This document shows positions 9,463-20,011 of a DNA stretch of 27,454 nt, piece by piece. Source of the DNA: Chromera velia (taxonomy: Eukaryota > Sar > Chromeraceae). The position numbers and the translations under genes are program-made. The stretch covers positions 1-27,454 of the forward strand of contig JAHBMJ010001680.1 in the NCBI GenBank assembly GCA_018398765.1, given 5' to 3'. Position 1 is the stretch's first letter, and the number at the start of each line of letters is the position of its first letter. Below the pieces are notes generated by a model. It made no database searches. It saw nothing but the letters and a program-made list of their open reading frames with translations, and was not told the origin of the DNA.

Positions 9463-12400
9463 TCAATTGCACCCGACATTCTCCTTCCCCGCGCCCTCCT
9501 CATCCCTTTCAGAATTCTCCACGTGCTGAATGTCGACCAATTTCCCGCTGAGAGTCTGCTTCTGAAAAGCTGGATACTGTGGGATTCTAGGGGGCAGACT
9601 GGAGGGGGCAGGGGGGGGTTTTTGGTGAGGGGGTCCTTGCGGTCTCTGCCGCTTGAGGGCGCGAAAATTCGGAACTCCGAGGGCAAAGGTTCCACCTGCC
9701 TGCAGTGAGAAGGGCGGAGCATTCTGAACGCTCTGAAGGAGTAGGCAACTGCCGGGACTTGTAAAGAGAAGCAAAGGGGAAAACGTAAGGTCGCGGTGAA
9801 GCCAAAAAACAACACTTTGAAGGAGACACCAGCCGCGTCCACCTCGTGCATGAACATTTGAATATGGAATGCTGTCAGCAAGTAGCTAACTGAACAAAAT
9901 GAAGTAGATAGACCCACCTGAGACGATCGGCTGCTTTCCTCCTGTGCACGCAGAGTATGGTTCGACTCGCCCGAAGGATTCCCGTCTGCAAGTCGTAAAC
10001 ATACAACAGGAACAGGGACAGGGACAGACAATTTTCAGGTCTTTACTCTGGGAAAACAATAACTCTTCGTACATATATGCACTGAGACTGAGGCGGAAAA
10101 AAGAAAGTGATCGATAGGAAAAGAAAGGACGTACCCAGAGATCATTTAGCAAAAGACTGTGTGCCCAATCGAAAAACTCAAGAGAATGACAGTTGGATAG
10201 AGAAAGGCATTGGACAGTCTTGAGTGGGGAAGAGAATCATTGAGAACAACTTGTTTTGTTCAATCAGTTAAGTGACGGGAAAGAAAATAGTTTCTAGACT
10301 CTTCGCACACTCGAAAATTGTCTTCCTGTCTTCATGCCCGATTCTGCCTTTTCGCATCTGTGTTTGCTGTTTTTCTCGTTGCGTCTTCTTTCTGCTCTCC
10401 CTCTCTTGACTCACGTACCGTCTTGGATATCGAGGTCCTCGAGTGTGTATGCAGGGACGTCAAAAGAGAAATCGTCTGTCTCTGTGTGCCCTTCATCTAA
10501 GGGGCAGGTGCCTCCTTTGGTCTGCCCACTGCTGCCTGCACTGCCGTCCCCTCCCTTGGTCTGCCCGTTGCTACCTGAACTTCCGATTCCTCCACCGCCC
10601 TCAGGCTGCCCGTTACTGCCTAAACTTCCGCTTTCTCCACCGCCCTGCCCGTTGCTGCCTGAACTTCCGCTTTCTCCACCGCCCTGCCCGTTGCTGCCTG
10701 AACTTCCGCTTCCTCCACCGCCCTGCCCGCTTTGCCCAGGTTCCCGACCGGATCCCTATTGTAACATCAGAAAGAGCACAAAGAGAGTGATAGAGGGCTT
10801 GAACATTACTTCAATCGAAGGAAAATGGTGTGGTGGATGAGAATTTTATCATACATGTCTGGCCTTTCTTGTTGCACTTTCACAGACCAACCGTCAGTTA
10901 AAAAATGAGAAGTGCGCATAGAATTCAGTGTACACATTGGAATTAAAATGCAGCCACAGCAAGCGAGTCTCACCCAACGTACCTGTGTCGGCTTCCGCTT
11001 CCTCAGATTTTCTGTCGCCTCCCGTCTGAAGAACATTTTCATTTTCTCGACGAAGGCTGCTCTCTGCTGTTGGGATCCCTTTTCTGCCTCCTCTGCCTCC
11101 CTGTCGAGCTCTGCATCGTCAAATGGGAACCGAATCTGCACTCAGCAGAACATTTAACAGGATCGCACAATCATTTGGAGTAAGGAGAGAATTCAAAATG
11201 CAGACAGAGAAATGATCAAGGAAGGAGGGTGAGAAGAAAGGGCAGCAAGAAAGACAAAAGAAGGAAAGCAAAATCGGAACAAGCAAACAAATTGAGGAAG
11301 GGAAATGCAAGAACAAAAGAATCAAAGAAAGAATGCCGCTTCATTCTGATTCAACTCCTTCTTCTTTTCTGGCTGCAATGATGGACGACTGTACGTCTGT
11401 CTGTCCGTCGGACTTCGTCTGAAGACAGTCTGAGATCATTCCTCTTTTCGTTCCTCTCCCTCGGCTTGTCTGCCTGCAGTGTTGCATCCTTTTTTCTTCA
11501 TCTTCGCTTCGGGAATCTTCTCTTCGCTCTGTGCTTCGGATCTTTTGTGCTCCCTAGCTACGGTCTCCCTTGCTAAGAAGATTAAGGCTGCCATGAATCA
11601 TGCGAATGTTTTGTGATTCATCAAAGTCCCTTGCAAGAACGGTGCTGGTGTGCGTCTTCTCACCTTCTCCAGAGAAGCAAAATCCTGAGACGGCCGCAAG
11701 CCTGAACCCGCAAACCATTCGCTCCGCAAACCGTCGGCGGCGGACAGACGTTCAGAGGGAGAGAATGCAAGGAGCCCAGTGAAGAAATTCTGGAGTTCCC
11801 TTGACCACAAAGGAGGGGGGCTCTTCCGAGAGAACGTGAAGGGAGAACATAGAGCCACCAACCTGCATATCGAGGCAACACAAATAAAGAAACCGAGTGA
11901 GGTCAATCCGATAGCAAGGGGATAGCGGTTCATAATATGCTGATGGGGCAGTTGAAGGGCGACTGTTCTCAATGACTTCAAAAATGCTCCGTCTGGTAAA
12001 ATACCAAAAATGTTCACATATTTGCCAGTCTCTCACTCACGCACATGCGGTCCAACATACTACGCGAACTCTCCTTTCCGCTCTATCCATACATTACGGC
12101 TGTCGGAGCTTTGCCAGCTGGCTTTCTCAGCGACTCACCGCTGGCCATAGTCGCACAGGTGTGCTGTCTCCGTCGGGCTGGGTTTTGCAATGATGCCGAG
12201 GGATATCAATTGTCGGAGGACGTCCTGCCCTGTCTCTCCAAAGTGTCTGCGAGGAGAGAAGAGGGCAAGATATTGAGAAGGTTAAGATAAAAAACAAAGA
12301 GGAATTAATACGAGAGCGAATTCCATGCGATGAAGGACCAAAAGAACCCAAATTGGACTGCATAGGGCCACTTTGAAGACGAGAAAGAAACGTGTAGTGT

Positions 12401-14387
12401 CACAGCCAGTCCAGAATGAAAGAGGCACAGTTCAACCCACACCGCCGCCGCCCCCCCCAACCTCCACCAACCCCTCCCACCCCACCCCAGCTAAAATGAA
12501 GACACACATTCAGAAAACAAGCCGGGAGATCTTCCATTGAGAGCCCAAACAGTCAAGAGGTTTTTGAACTTCTATGCAACACACCTGATGATTTGATCCG
12601 CAGCTGCCGATTTCTGAGGTCCTTTCGCGACCTCTAGTGCGTTTTGCAGCCCTCCAGGAATCCCCGCACCGACTGTGAGCGGAAAGGACGAGGTGCTGTG
12701 GTCGAATTCCTGTGCCAATTCCAGGTCGGCACAGAAAAGCAGAAGCAGCCCGAAAGACCTGCAAACATGCAATCTCACAAGACATGATCCCACAGCAGCT
12801 TTGTCAAAGTTAATTGTGATGTCTCTGCATGACAACCTGTTTTGACTCTGATCATGCATCAGATCCACGTTGACTCTCACACAAACTGGCGTTAGAAGAA
12901 AAAAGAACGGAACAAACGAAGCAACCAACTGTCGAGTGTGAAAGAATGGAAAAGAATGACAAGAAAGCGGGGGGGGAAACAGGAAAAAGAAGTAAATTAA
13001 GAAGAAAATAAACAATGAATCAGTGAACGAAAGGATGTTGATGATGAAGCTAGTGATGAAGAAAGAAAGAAAGAAAGAAAGAAAGAAGGAAGGACGGAAG
13101 GAAGGAAGGAAGGAAGGAAGGAAGGAAAGAAAGAAAGAAAGAAAGAAAGGAAGGAAGGAAGGAAGGAAGGAAGGAAAGAGGGAGAGACTAAAAGAAGAAA
13201 AGGAAAAAGAAAACGAAGAAGCAAAGAAACAAAATTGAAGAGAGAGGTACAGAGAGCCGAGAAAGGCATGCTGTCAATGACAAGAATGAGAAGGGAAAGG
13301 CTGACCAAATGTCTACTTTGTTCGTGTACGTCTTCACTCTTCTTTCCACCCTCGGGAACCCGTGCATTTCAAAATTGGGAGACAGACAGCAGATCTCTGG
13401 AGCCACAAACGGGGGGGTTCCCAACACGGAAGTGAGTGGACGTGGGGAGACCGGGGCCGAGCCGTCTGCAGAGGAGACGGGGGCCGGGCAGTCTGTAGAG
13501 GAGACCGGGGCCGAGCAGTCTGCAGAGGAGACGGGGGCCGAGCCGTCTGCAGAGGAGACGGAGGATCCAACGGAGGAGACAAGGACCCGGCAGATTCCAG
13601 AATGCCCAAAGTCTCTGCACAGGATCAGAAGAGCACAGACAGTATTGCCAGAAGGGAGCATGAAAAAATCACTAGCTAGAGGGGTCAGTTTCAAAATCTA
13701 TTGTACCACCCAGGATGTATAACACACACACACACACTCACACACCCACCCACCCACACACACACACACACAGAGTACCCCCCCCCTCTCTCTAGCTCTC
13801 TTTCTCTCTCTCTCTCACACGCACACACAGAGGCAGACGATTTGTGCGCCCAGAATGGTCAGCCTCATGGAGTTGTGGTTGCATTTTTGGCAGTCAATGG
13901 CATGCACGGTCATGCAGTGCCACGAGGATTCCGAAGAATCTGCACATGTCAGAACTGTGAGACAAAACACTCCGATTCTTTTCGTGTTCGTTGGACACTG
14001 CTGAAAGCTCGATGGAAACAAAACAAACTGACATCATGCGCGGGTGGGTGCCGTTCTTGTTGACAACAACGTTGTCAGGCTTCAGGTCCCTATGGACAAT
14101 CCCCATCGCATGTAGGTATGCAAGACCTTAGAGAAGATTGAAAGAGAGAATCCGGAGCTTCTCCTCGTTCAAGGAGAAGTTCGGAGCACAGGAGTTCAAG
14201 AAATCCGTGAGATTGCCCCCGCTGACCCACTTCGATACTAACCATACCTCCTGCACAGGCATTGATAGGAAAACTGCTCAACTCTCATATGGTACACAGA
14301 AACAAACACGCATGCACATAAACACACACACACACACACACACACAGAGGGGGGGGGGGAGAGAAAGAGATGTCGAGAGAGAGATGT

Positions 14388-14428
<41 letters not shown>

Positions 14429-15321
14429 GGGGAAGAGAGAGAAACAGACGGATGGACAGACATACGAGTTGTTCCATTCACCTCGTCCCCTCACCTCTCT
14501 TTGCTTCGTTCCCATTGGTACTTACGAGTCAAAAAATGTGAGAGCACTGCCCTTTCTTGACTATGAAGAAACACTCTGCCACGTTTTGACGGCCAGCAAT
14601 CTCATCCTCACCTCCTCTCCAGGGACGGAAAAGATGTAAATGATGTCCAACGTCTCGTTCACGAAAGGGCTTGACTCGAAGAGAAATCGCAGCCTCTCTC
14701 AAGGCCGCGACAGAGTCCCTAAGGTTCCTGAAGACGTTCTTCAACTTTTTCACGCAAACCGTCGTGGCGACGGACAAGCGAAGGTCTCTGGCTTTCCAAA
14801 CCTCGGTGTCTGCACAAACGGACGCAAGCGGAGGAGTACCGAAATTTACTCAGTCTGAACACACAATGTCATTCTGGGACGACCAAAAGGAGACGGCGAC
14901 TGTCCTGATAAGGCGAAACAAACGTCTGTGAGGCCTCATATGCGTTTGTGTATCTACGTGTATTAACGCAGGCAAAGGAGAGCTGATTTGGTACATGCTC
15001 TCAAGCGAGGGCTTACATCTTCGTGTATATGAAGAATTGAGAGACAGAAAAAAAAAAAAAAAAAAAAATTGAGGGCACTCAAGAAGACATACATGGACAG
15101 ACAAAAAAAGGCAAAACTCTGCAATTGCACGTTCGACCACATGTGCACAGACAGAGCCGAACTGCATGAAAGAAGATGTCGATCTGGGGTATCAACTCAC
15201 CATTTCCCAGATGGACTGCCCGAACAAAATGGAAGAGGTCACGTGGGTGTTTGGGTTTTTGTTGCTTCAGTTTCTTTGACTTCCCGCCAGACCCTGCCGC
15301 TGAAGTGTTTTGTCGCTTCAT
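9463..15321 (-). CDS. Ser/Thr protein kinase with repeat-bearing activation loop; apparent frameshift and in-frame stop (11 exons)
   Basis: Minus-strand exons are 15321-15201, 14848-14612, 14250-14033, 13614-13306, 12758-12585, 12246-12139, 11862-11664, 11135-10983, 10755-10419, 9985-9918 and 9699-9463. They total 2161 nt, or about 719 aa if one surplus base is ignored. Kinase motifs come in order: an atypical Gly loop (LGNVNFGT), VCVKKLKN (ATP-site Lys), [11 protein letters not shown] (helix C Glu), [35 protein letters not shown], and SPSERLSA with its Arg. A 9-aa repeat interrupts the activation segment. After the domain come a basic/acidic helix, a Gly/Ser/Asn/Gln repeat and a Pro-rich tail. 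Two lesions are visible. Exon 2 needs a shift between helix C and [11 protein letters not shown] (about 14655-14690). TAA at 14130-14128 interrupts exon 3 just before [15 protein letters not shown]. Every junction from exon 3 onward keeps phase, so the gene is either recently disabled or carries sequence errors. The family cannot be assigned beyond Ser/Thr kinase; the Lys-to-Glu stretch looks MAPK-like. The last exon could instead use an acceptor 4 nt downstream. Confidence 0.75.
10560..10745 (-). repeat. 39-bp coding minisatellite in the kinase tail
   Basis: Within kinase exon 9, a 13-codon unit encoding roughly [13 protein letters not shown] occurs three to four times with small variations, followed by decayed GQTKGG copies. 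It yields a flexible Gly/Ser/Asn/Gln linker after the kinase domain. The plus-strand Pro/Leu-rich open frame over the same bases is its shadow. Confidence 0.85.
13028..13185. repeat. (GAAA)n/(GGAA)n purine microsatellite
   Basis: Alternating blocks of GAAA and GGAA lie in kinase intron 4; the sense strand is therefore (TTTC)n/(TTCC)n. The open frames rich in Lys/Glu or Ser/Phe here are artefacts. Confidence 0.95.
13450..13566 (-). repeat. 27-bp coding tandem repeat in the kinase activation loop
   Basis: Four 27-bp units (plus strand GAGACCGGGGCCGAGC..., with variants) encode, on the minus strand, four copies of about SADGSAPVS between DFGHSG and GTPPFVAPE. The length is a multiple of three, so copy changes keep the frame. 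All units also stay open in other frames, which explains the parallel plus-strand open frames. Confidence 0.9.
13722..13830. repeat. (CA)n-(CT)n microsatellite
   Basis: CA-rich tract, short C run, CT tract and CA tract in kinase intron 3. On the sense strand the CT block becomes (GA)n, unlike the other intronic tracts of this window. Confidence 0.9.
14318..14445. repeat. (CA)n-(G)n-(GA)n microsatellite
   Basis: Dinucleotide CA tract, a G run and a long GA tract with two GATGTCGA interruptions. It lies in kinase intron 2, between the exon ending at 14612 and the one starting at 14250. Confidence 0.93.
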
Positions 15322-15752
15322 TCTGACGCAATCCTTGTGTGGCAGAACTGTATAGCACAAACCAGACGACAGACAAAGGCAGACAAGAGTCCCTGATAAC
15401 AGGCTGCTTTACCTTGAATCAGTTCGACTCAAAGTTCAAACCCAGGGTCCCTGGTGTTCATTCGGGTGACCCGTGTGTGAAACTTCTGCAGGAATTTGTG
15501 ACAAGCGAAGATAAGTCTGATAGTAATATTAATAAGTGAAGAGGCCGATTCTGTGCATTCAGGTGCCGAGGAAATTTATGGAATGCCGAAGATTCATAGG
15601 GGAAAAGATGTGAAAAGATCTTTTCACGTGAAAGCCGGGAAAGAGATCCGCGGCTCAAGTGCCCCGCGCGGCCCTCGCGGCCTATAGCTCTGCATGCATG
15701 CAAGACCCCGGCCCTGCATCATCCGGCCCCATGCGGCCGGGGAGAGGTGACA
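15322..15752. other. Upstream region of the kinase gene, no gene seen
   Basis: This stretch upstream of the kinase ATG holds no recognisable exon. It should contain the kinase promoter and 5' UTR. Its distal part (15650-15750) is GC-rich with short palindromes (GCGCGGCC, TGCATGCA, GGCCCCATGCGGCCGGG). An ATG at 15360 lies in frame upstream and would add 13 residues to the kinase. Confidence 0.5.
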
Positions 15753-16527
15753 GTCGGAGATTGAAAGTCAGAGGTGCACAAAGCACACATCACCATTTGC
15801 CCATAGATCGAGTCGAAATTTGCTTCGCACTCCCCAGTGATTGGTGGTCCAAGCTGCTTGCAAGACTCAAAGAAACTGGAGTTCCGAGGAGCGAACAACA
15901 TGTGCATAGTTGAAGCCTCACAGTCTCACAGTCGCAATCACTCAATCAGTCTCAGATTCGAGAGGCTCACCGTTTCCTCTGCCATCCATATGTCTTAAGA
16001 GTCACTGTTTACAGACAGTCTTGGATATTTGTGCGAGCGCTGTGTAGTTTGCACTTCTCTCGCGTACGCTCTCTGAAGTCATCGTGGTTTGATGCTCAGA
16101 GCCTTCCAGGTGGGGGACCTGTTGTCTTGTGACACCTTTTCCTGCTTTTCGTCATCATGGTTGAGATCGCTGATAACATGATGAGCGGGAGCAAGGCAAA
16201 GATGACATGCCGAAGGTAACTCAAGAATCGCCAACATTCTGAATGGCATATACAGCTGCTTTGGACCTTTGCCCTTGCACTAGACATTGCAGGCAGGACG
16301 AAGAGAACTGACTTGACTGAAAAGATCTCTGGGTTGGGTGGCGATCTTTTCCGTCTGTGTGGGGTGGCGCTGGTTGTCGTTCTGGCTGATTCATGTACAG
16401 ATTGATTCCTTTCCTGCTTCCGCCTGCTCCCTCTCCCCGGCTTTTGTTTTGCTCTTCTGTCTTTGGTTTTCTCGTGCCTCGTCCTGCATGCAACTGTGAG
16501 CACAGCCCAGACACGAGTACACACACA

Positions 16528-16578
<51 letters not shown>

Positions 16579-17728
16579 TTACACACTTACACTTACACTC
16601 ACCCACATGCAAATGCACAAGTGTGACTGTGAAACGTGAGGAAAGGCTGCAGTGCTGGCTGCGAGAGAGGTGAGGAGAGAGCTCCACAGAGGGGGGCGTT
16701 CGCGGCTTCATAGCTCGCGATCCCAGCTTTTTTGTGTGTCGGTAGAGTTGACCGGATGGTCCAAGCATGGACTCAATCTGAGGCCGACAAGTGAGGGCGT
16801 GCAGGGGTTGAATTGGTGGAGAAATACCATTCAATGTCGACGTCTGTGCGGTCTCCTCTCTGTGAAAAAATCCAGTGCTGGGTGTACGTCCGTCGTGCCC
16901 TGAGTATCTGAATTTGATTCAAAGGCGAGAGATCTTTCCGAACAATCCTGCTCGAGCGCCATGGCTCATCATCACAATCATCATCATTACAGCTGTCTCT
17001 ACTGCTCCCACTTTGCGTCAAATCAAAAGCTTTCTCTGAGGTCCTCCCTGTTTAATTTTAGAACGATGTGTGCATGCCCTCCGAGAGTCGGTCTCCTCCC
17101 TTTTTCAGTGAAGGAAGGAAGGAAGTTGCATGAGTGATCAACAAACACGGGGCGGGAGGGGAGGGGATGAGCCCGGAGTGTCGCTACGAGGGGCGTGTGG
17201 GGTTTTTGTCTTGTTTGCATCCAGGCTCTCTCTCTGCAGGCAGGCATGCAGGGTCATCCGTCCCCTTTCTGCATGCCCTCCCATGAAGGAAGGCAGCGGC
17301 TCAAGTTTCGGGGATCCGACAGACCGACCGACCGAGCAAGCGACTGGAGATCTGTCGCGGCTGTATGGTGAGTCTCCGTGTGTACATGCATGCAGTCTTT
17401 CTGTTCATGTACTCTGTCAGACCTGTGCTGAAGCAAATGCGACGTTTTGAATTTGCTCATGTCGGCACCTTCCACACCAGGGTCCTATTACTATCGATCT
17501 TCATTAGTCGTTATCTCTCTGAGCCCTTTTTTCTCCCTTGATTGAATTTGTGCTTTTTGTTTTCACACAAATGAAGGGCATGCACGCTTTCATAAGGAGG
17601 CATGTATATAAAGATCCCAGATAACACGTGGCTCTTGCCTGTTACGGATTGCAGCGAGATGATCGAATGATCGACATGGACCCTGCCAAGCGTCTCTCCG
17701 CCGGGTAGCCTTTGGAGACTGACGTGCT
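15753..17728. repeat. Segmental duplication, unit A
   Basis: This unit is matched in order by 17873-19632. The segment at about 16630-17440 is almost identical to about 18316-19118, while the first 230 bases differ by several percent. Unit A alone carries about 405 bp at 15983-16387. Small open frames are conserved between the copies (for instance 16652-16903 on plus), but the DNA is just as conserved outside them and none resembles a known protein, so I call no gene. Confidence 0.92.
16508..16575. repeat. (CA)n microsatellite, unit A
   Basis: CA tract inside the duplicated unit. The matching tract in unit B (18233-18262) is much shorter, so tract length has changed since the duplication. 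Confidence 0.95.
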
Positions 17729-17872
17729 GAAGGAAGTGAAGACCCTCTCGACCTCTATCGACACAGCGTTGAGGTCCTCTGCAGAAGACTTCCTCTGCAC
17801 ATTTCGGATCCCTGAGGGTCAGTCGAGTTGTGTGTGGAGGGGCCTGCGCTTCCTACATTCGCAGTGAGAGAT

Positions 17873-19632
17873 GTCGGAGAATGAAAGTCAGAGGTGCACA
17901 AAACACAAATCACAATTTGCCCACAGATCGGGTCGAAATTTGCTTCGCACTCCCCAGTGATTGGTGGTCCAAGGTGCTTGCAAGACTCGAAGAAACTGGA
18001 GTTCCGAGGAGCAACCAACACGTGCATAGTTGAAGCCTTACTCACAATCTCACAGTCGCAATCAAACAATCAGTCTCAGATTCGAGGAGCTCACCGTTTC
18101 CTCTGCTGGTTGGTCCATGTATAGATTGATTCCGTTTCTGCTTCCACCTGCTCTCTCTCCCCGGCTTTTGTTTTGCTCTTCTATCTTTGGTTTTCTCATG
18201 CAACTGTGAGCACAGCCCAGACACGAGTACACACACAGACACACACACACACACACACACATATTTACACACTTACACTTACACTCACCCACATGCAAAT
18301 GCACAAGTGTGACTGTGAAACGTGAGGAAAGGCTGCAGTGCTGGCTGCGAGAGAGGTGAGGAGAGAGCTCCACAGAGGGGGGCGTTCGCGGCTTCATAGC
18401 TCGCGATCCCAGCTTTTTTGTGTGTCGGTAGAGTTGACCGGATGGTCCAAGCATGGACTCAATCTGAGGCCGACAAGTGAGGGCGTGCAGGGGTTGAATT
18501 GGTGGAGGAATACCATTCAATGTCGACGTCTGTGCGGTCTCCTCTCTGTGAAAAAATCCAGTGCTGGGTGTACGTCCGTCGTGCCCTGAGTATCTGAATT
18601 TGATTCAAAGGCGAGAGATCTTTCCGAACAATCCTGCTCGAGCGCCATGGCTCATCATCACAATCATCATCATTACAGCTGTCTCTACTGCTCCCACTTT
18701 GCGTCAAATCAAAAGCTTTCTCTGAGGTCCTCCCTGTTTAATTTTAGAACGATGTGTGCATGCCCTCCGAGAGTCGGTCTCCTCCCTTTTTCAGTGAAGG
18801 AAGGAAGGAAGTTGCATGAGTGATCAACAAACACGGGGCGGGAGGGGAGGGGATGAGCCCGGAGTGTCGCTGCGAGGGGCGTGTCGGGGTTTTGTCTTGT
18901 TTGCATCCAGGCTCTCTCTCTGCAGGCAGGCATGCAGGGTCATCCGTCCCCTTTCTGCATGCCCTCCCATGAAGGAAGGCAGCGGCTCAAGTTTCGGGGA
19001 TCCGACAGACCGACCGACCGACCGAGCAAGCGACTGAAGATCTTTCGCAGCTGTATGGTGAGTCTCCGTGTTTACATGCATGCAGTCTTTCTGTTCATGT
19101 ACTCTGTCAGACCTGTGCTGAAGCGAACTTGCTCATGTCGGCACCTTCCACACCAGGGTCCTATTACTATCGATCTTCATTGGTCGTTTAATATCTCTCT
19201 GAGCCCTTTTTTCTCCCTTGATTGAATTTGTGCTTTTTGTTTTCACACAAGTTAGTTAGTTAGTCAGAGGATGCCAAACCCCAGTTGGAGCGCTAGGCTG
19301 CCGGGCGGTGCATGCATGCATTGTTGGTTGGTTTTTGCTAGAATGAGCAAAAAGTTATTCACTTCTCAGCACCGCGAGGCAGACATCGAACAGGCGGGCC
19401 GGGTGCGAGAATAATAGCGATCGAATAACATTGCGGACGAACAGATCGGATGCAGACGCGCCGGAGAGAGGGACGTTACAATCATACACGCTTTCATATA
19501 AAAATATTAGATAACACGCGGCTTTTGCATGTTATGGATTGCTGCAGTGAGATGATTGAATGATCGACGTGGACCCTGACAAGCGTCTCCGCCGGGGAGC
19601 TTTTGCTCAGCCTTTTAGAGACTGACGTGCTT
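17873..19632. repeat. Segmental duplication, unit B
   Basis: This is the second copy in the same orientation, separated from unit A by 144 bp. It lacks the 405-bp A-specific block and instead has about 230 bp of extra sequence at 19251-19481, starting with (GTTA)n. Homology then resumes as CACGCTTTCATA and runs to GACTGACGTGCT at 19621-19632. Confidence 0.92.
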
Positions 19633-19783
19633 TTTGAGTTCGGGCATGCTCGTATCGTGTATAGGCACGAGAAAAGAGAATGAAGGAGAAAGAATGAGAC
19701 TAGGAGAAAGTAACTTCACAATGGGCAGTCCACTTAACATGTGTTGTCTGGAAGGGAATCATTCCGGCAAGTGGTCCTTGGAG

Positions 19784-20003
19784 CTAGGCGCCGGCTAGAG
19801 AAAAAAAAAAAAAAAGATCTCCCTAGATCGTCTACTTTTTTTTTTTTTCTTTTTCAGTCAAACAACTGTTGTTCAACTGTTGCACAAGTGTTGTTTGTGT
19901 GTTGCACAACTGTTGTTAACTGTTGTTCAGGGTCAAAAAGTAAAAAAGAAAAAAAAGATCTCCCGAGATCGTCTATTTTTTTTTTTCTCTAGCCGGCGCC
20001 TAG
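19784..20003. mobile_element. 220-bp MITE with perfect TIRs and 8-bp target duplication
   Basis: The left end CTAGGCGCCGGCTAGAG plus an A run is the exact reverse complement of the right end, a T run plus CTCTAGCCGGCGCCTAG. This gives about 28 bp of perfect terminal inverted repeat. The element is flanked by the direct repeat CCTTGGAG (19776-19783 and 20004-20011), an 8-bp target duplication. Inside each end lies a second motif (AAGATCTCCC, then T or G, AGATCGTCTA) in direct orientation, and the centre has repeated CAACTGTTG-like words. It has no coding capacity. An 8-bp duplication fits hAT-superfamily transposition in trans; the superfamily is an inference. Confidence 0.9.
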
Positions 20004-20011
20004 CCTTGGAG

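Noticed and set aside
10334-10840. Plus-strand Pro/Leu-rich open frame with repeated CPLLPELPL
   Set aside because: It is the antisense shadow of the Gly/Ser repeat in kinase exon 9. The minus frame has matching splice phases on both sides and the plus frame does not.
13309-13722. Plus-strand Glu/Ala-rich repeat open frame (ETGAEPSAE units)
   Set aside because: It is antisense to the kinase activation-loop repeat, which stays open in several frames because of its 27-bp period.
13955-14028. Alternative kinase exon 3 donor GTTTGT at 14028 joined to ATTTTGAAACTGACC at about 13694
   Set aside because: It is also in phase but gives a product without an in-place DFG. The donor at 14032 with the acceptor before 13614 yields RMIDFGHSG directly.
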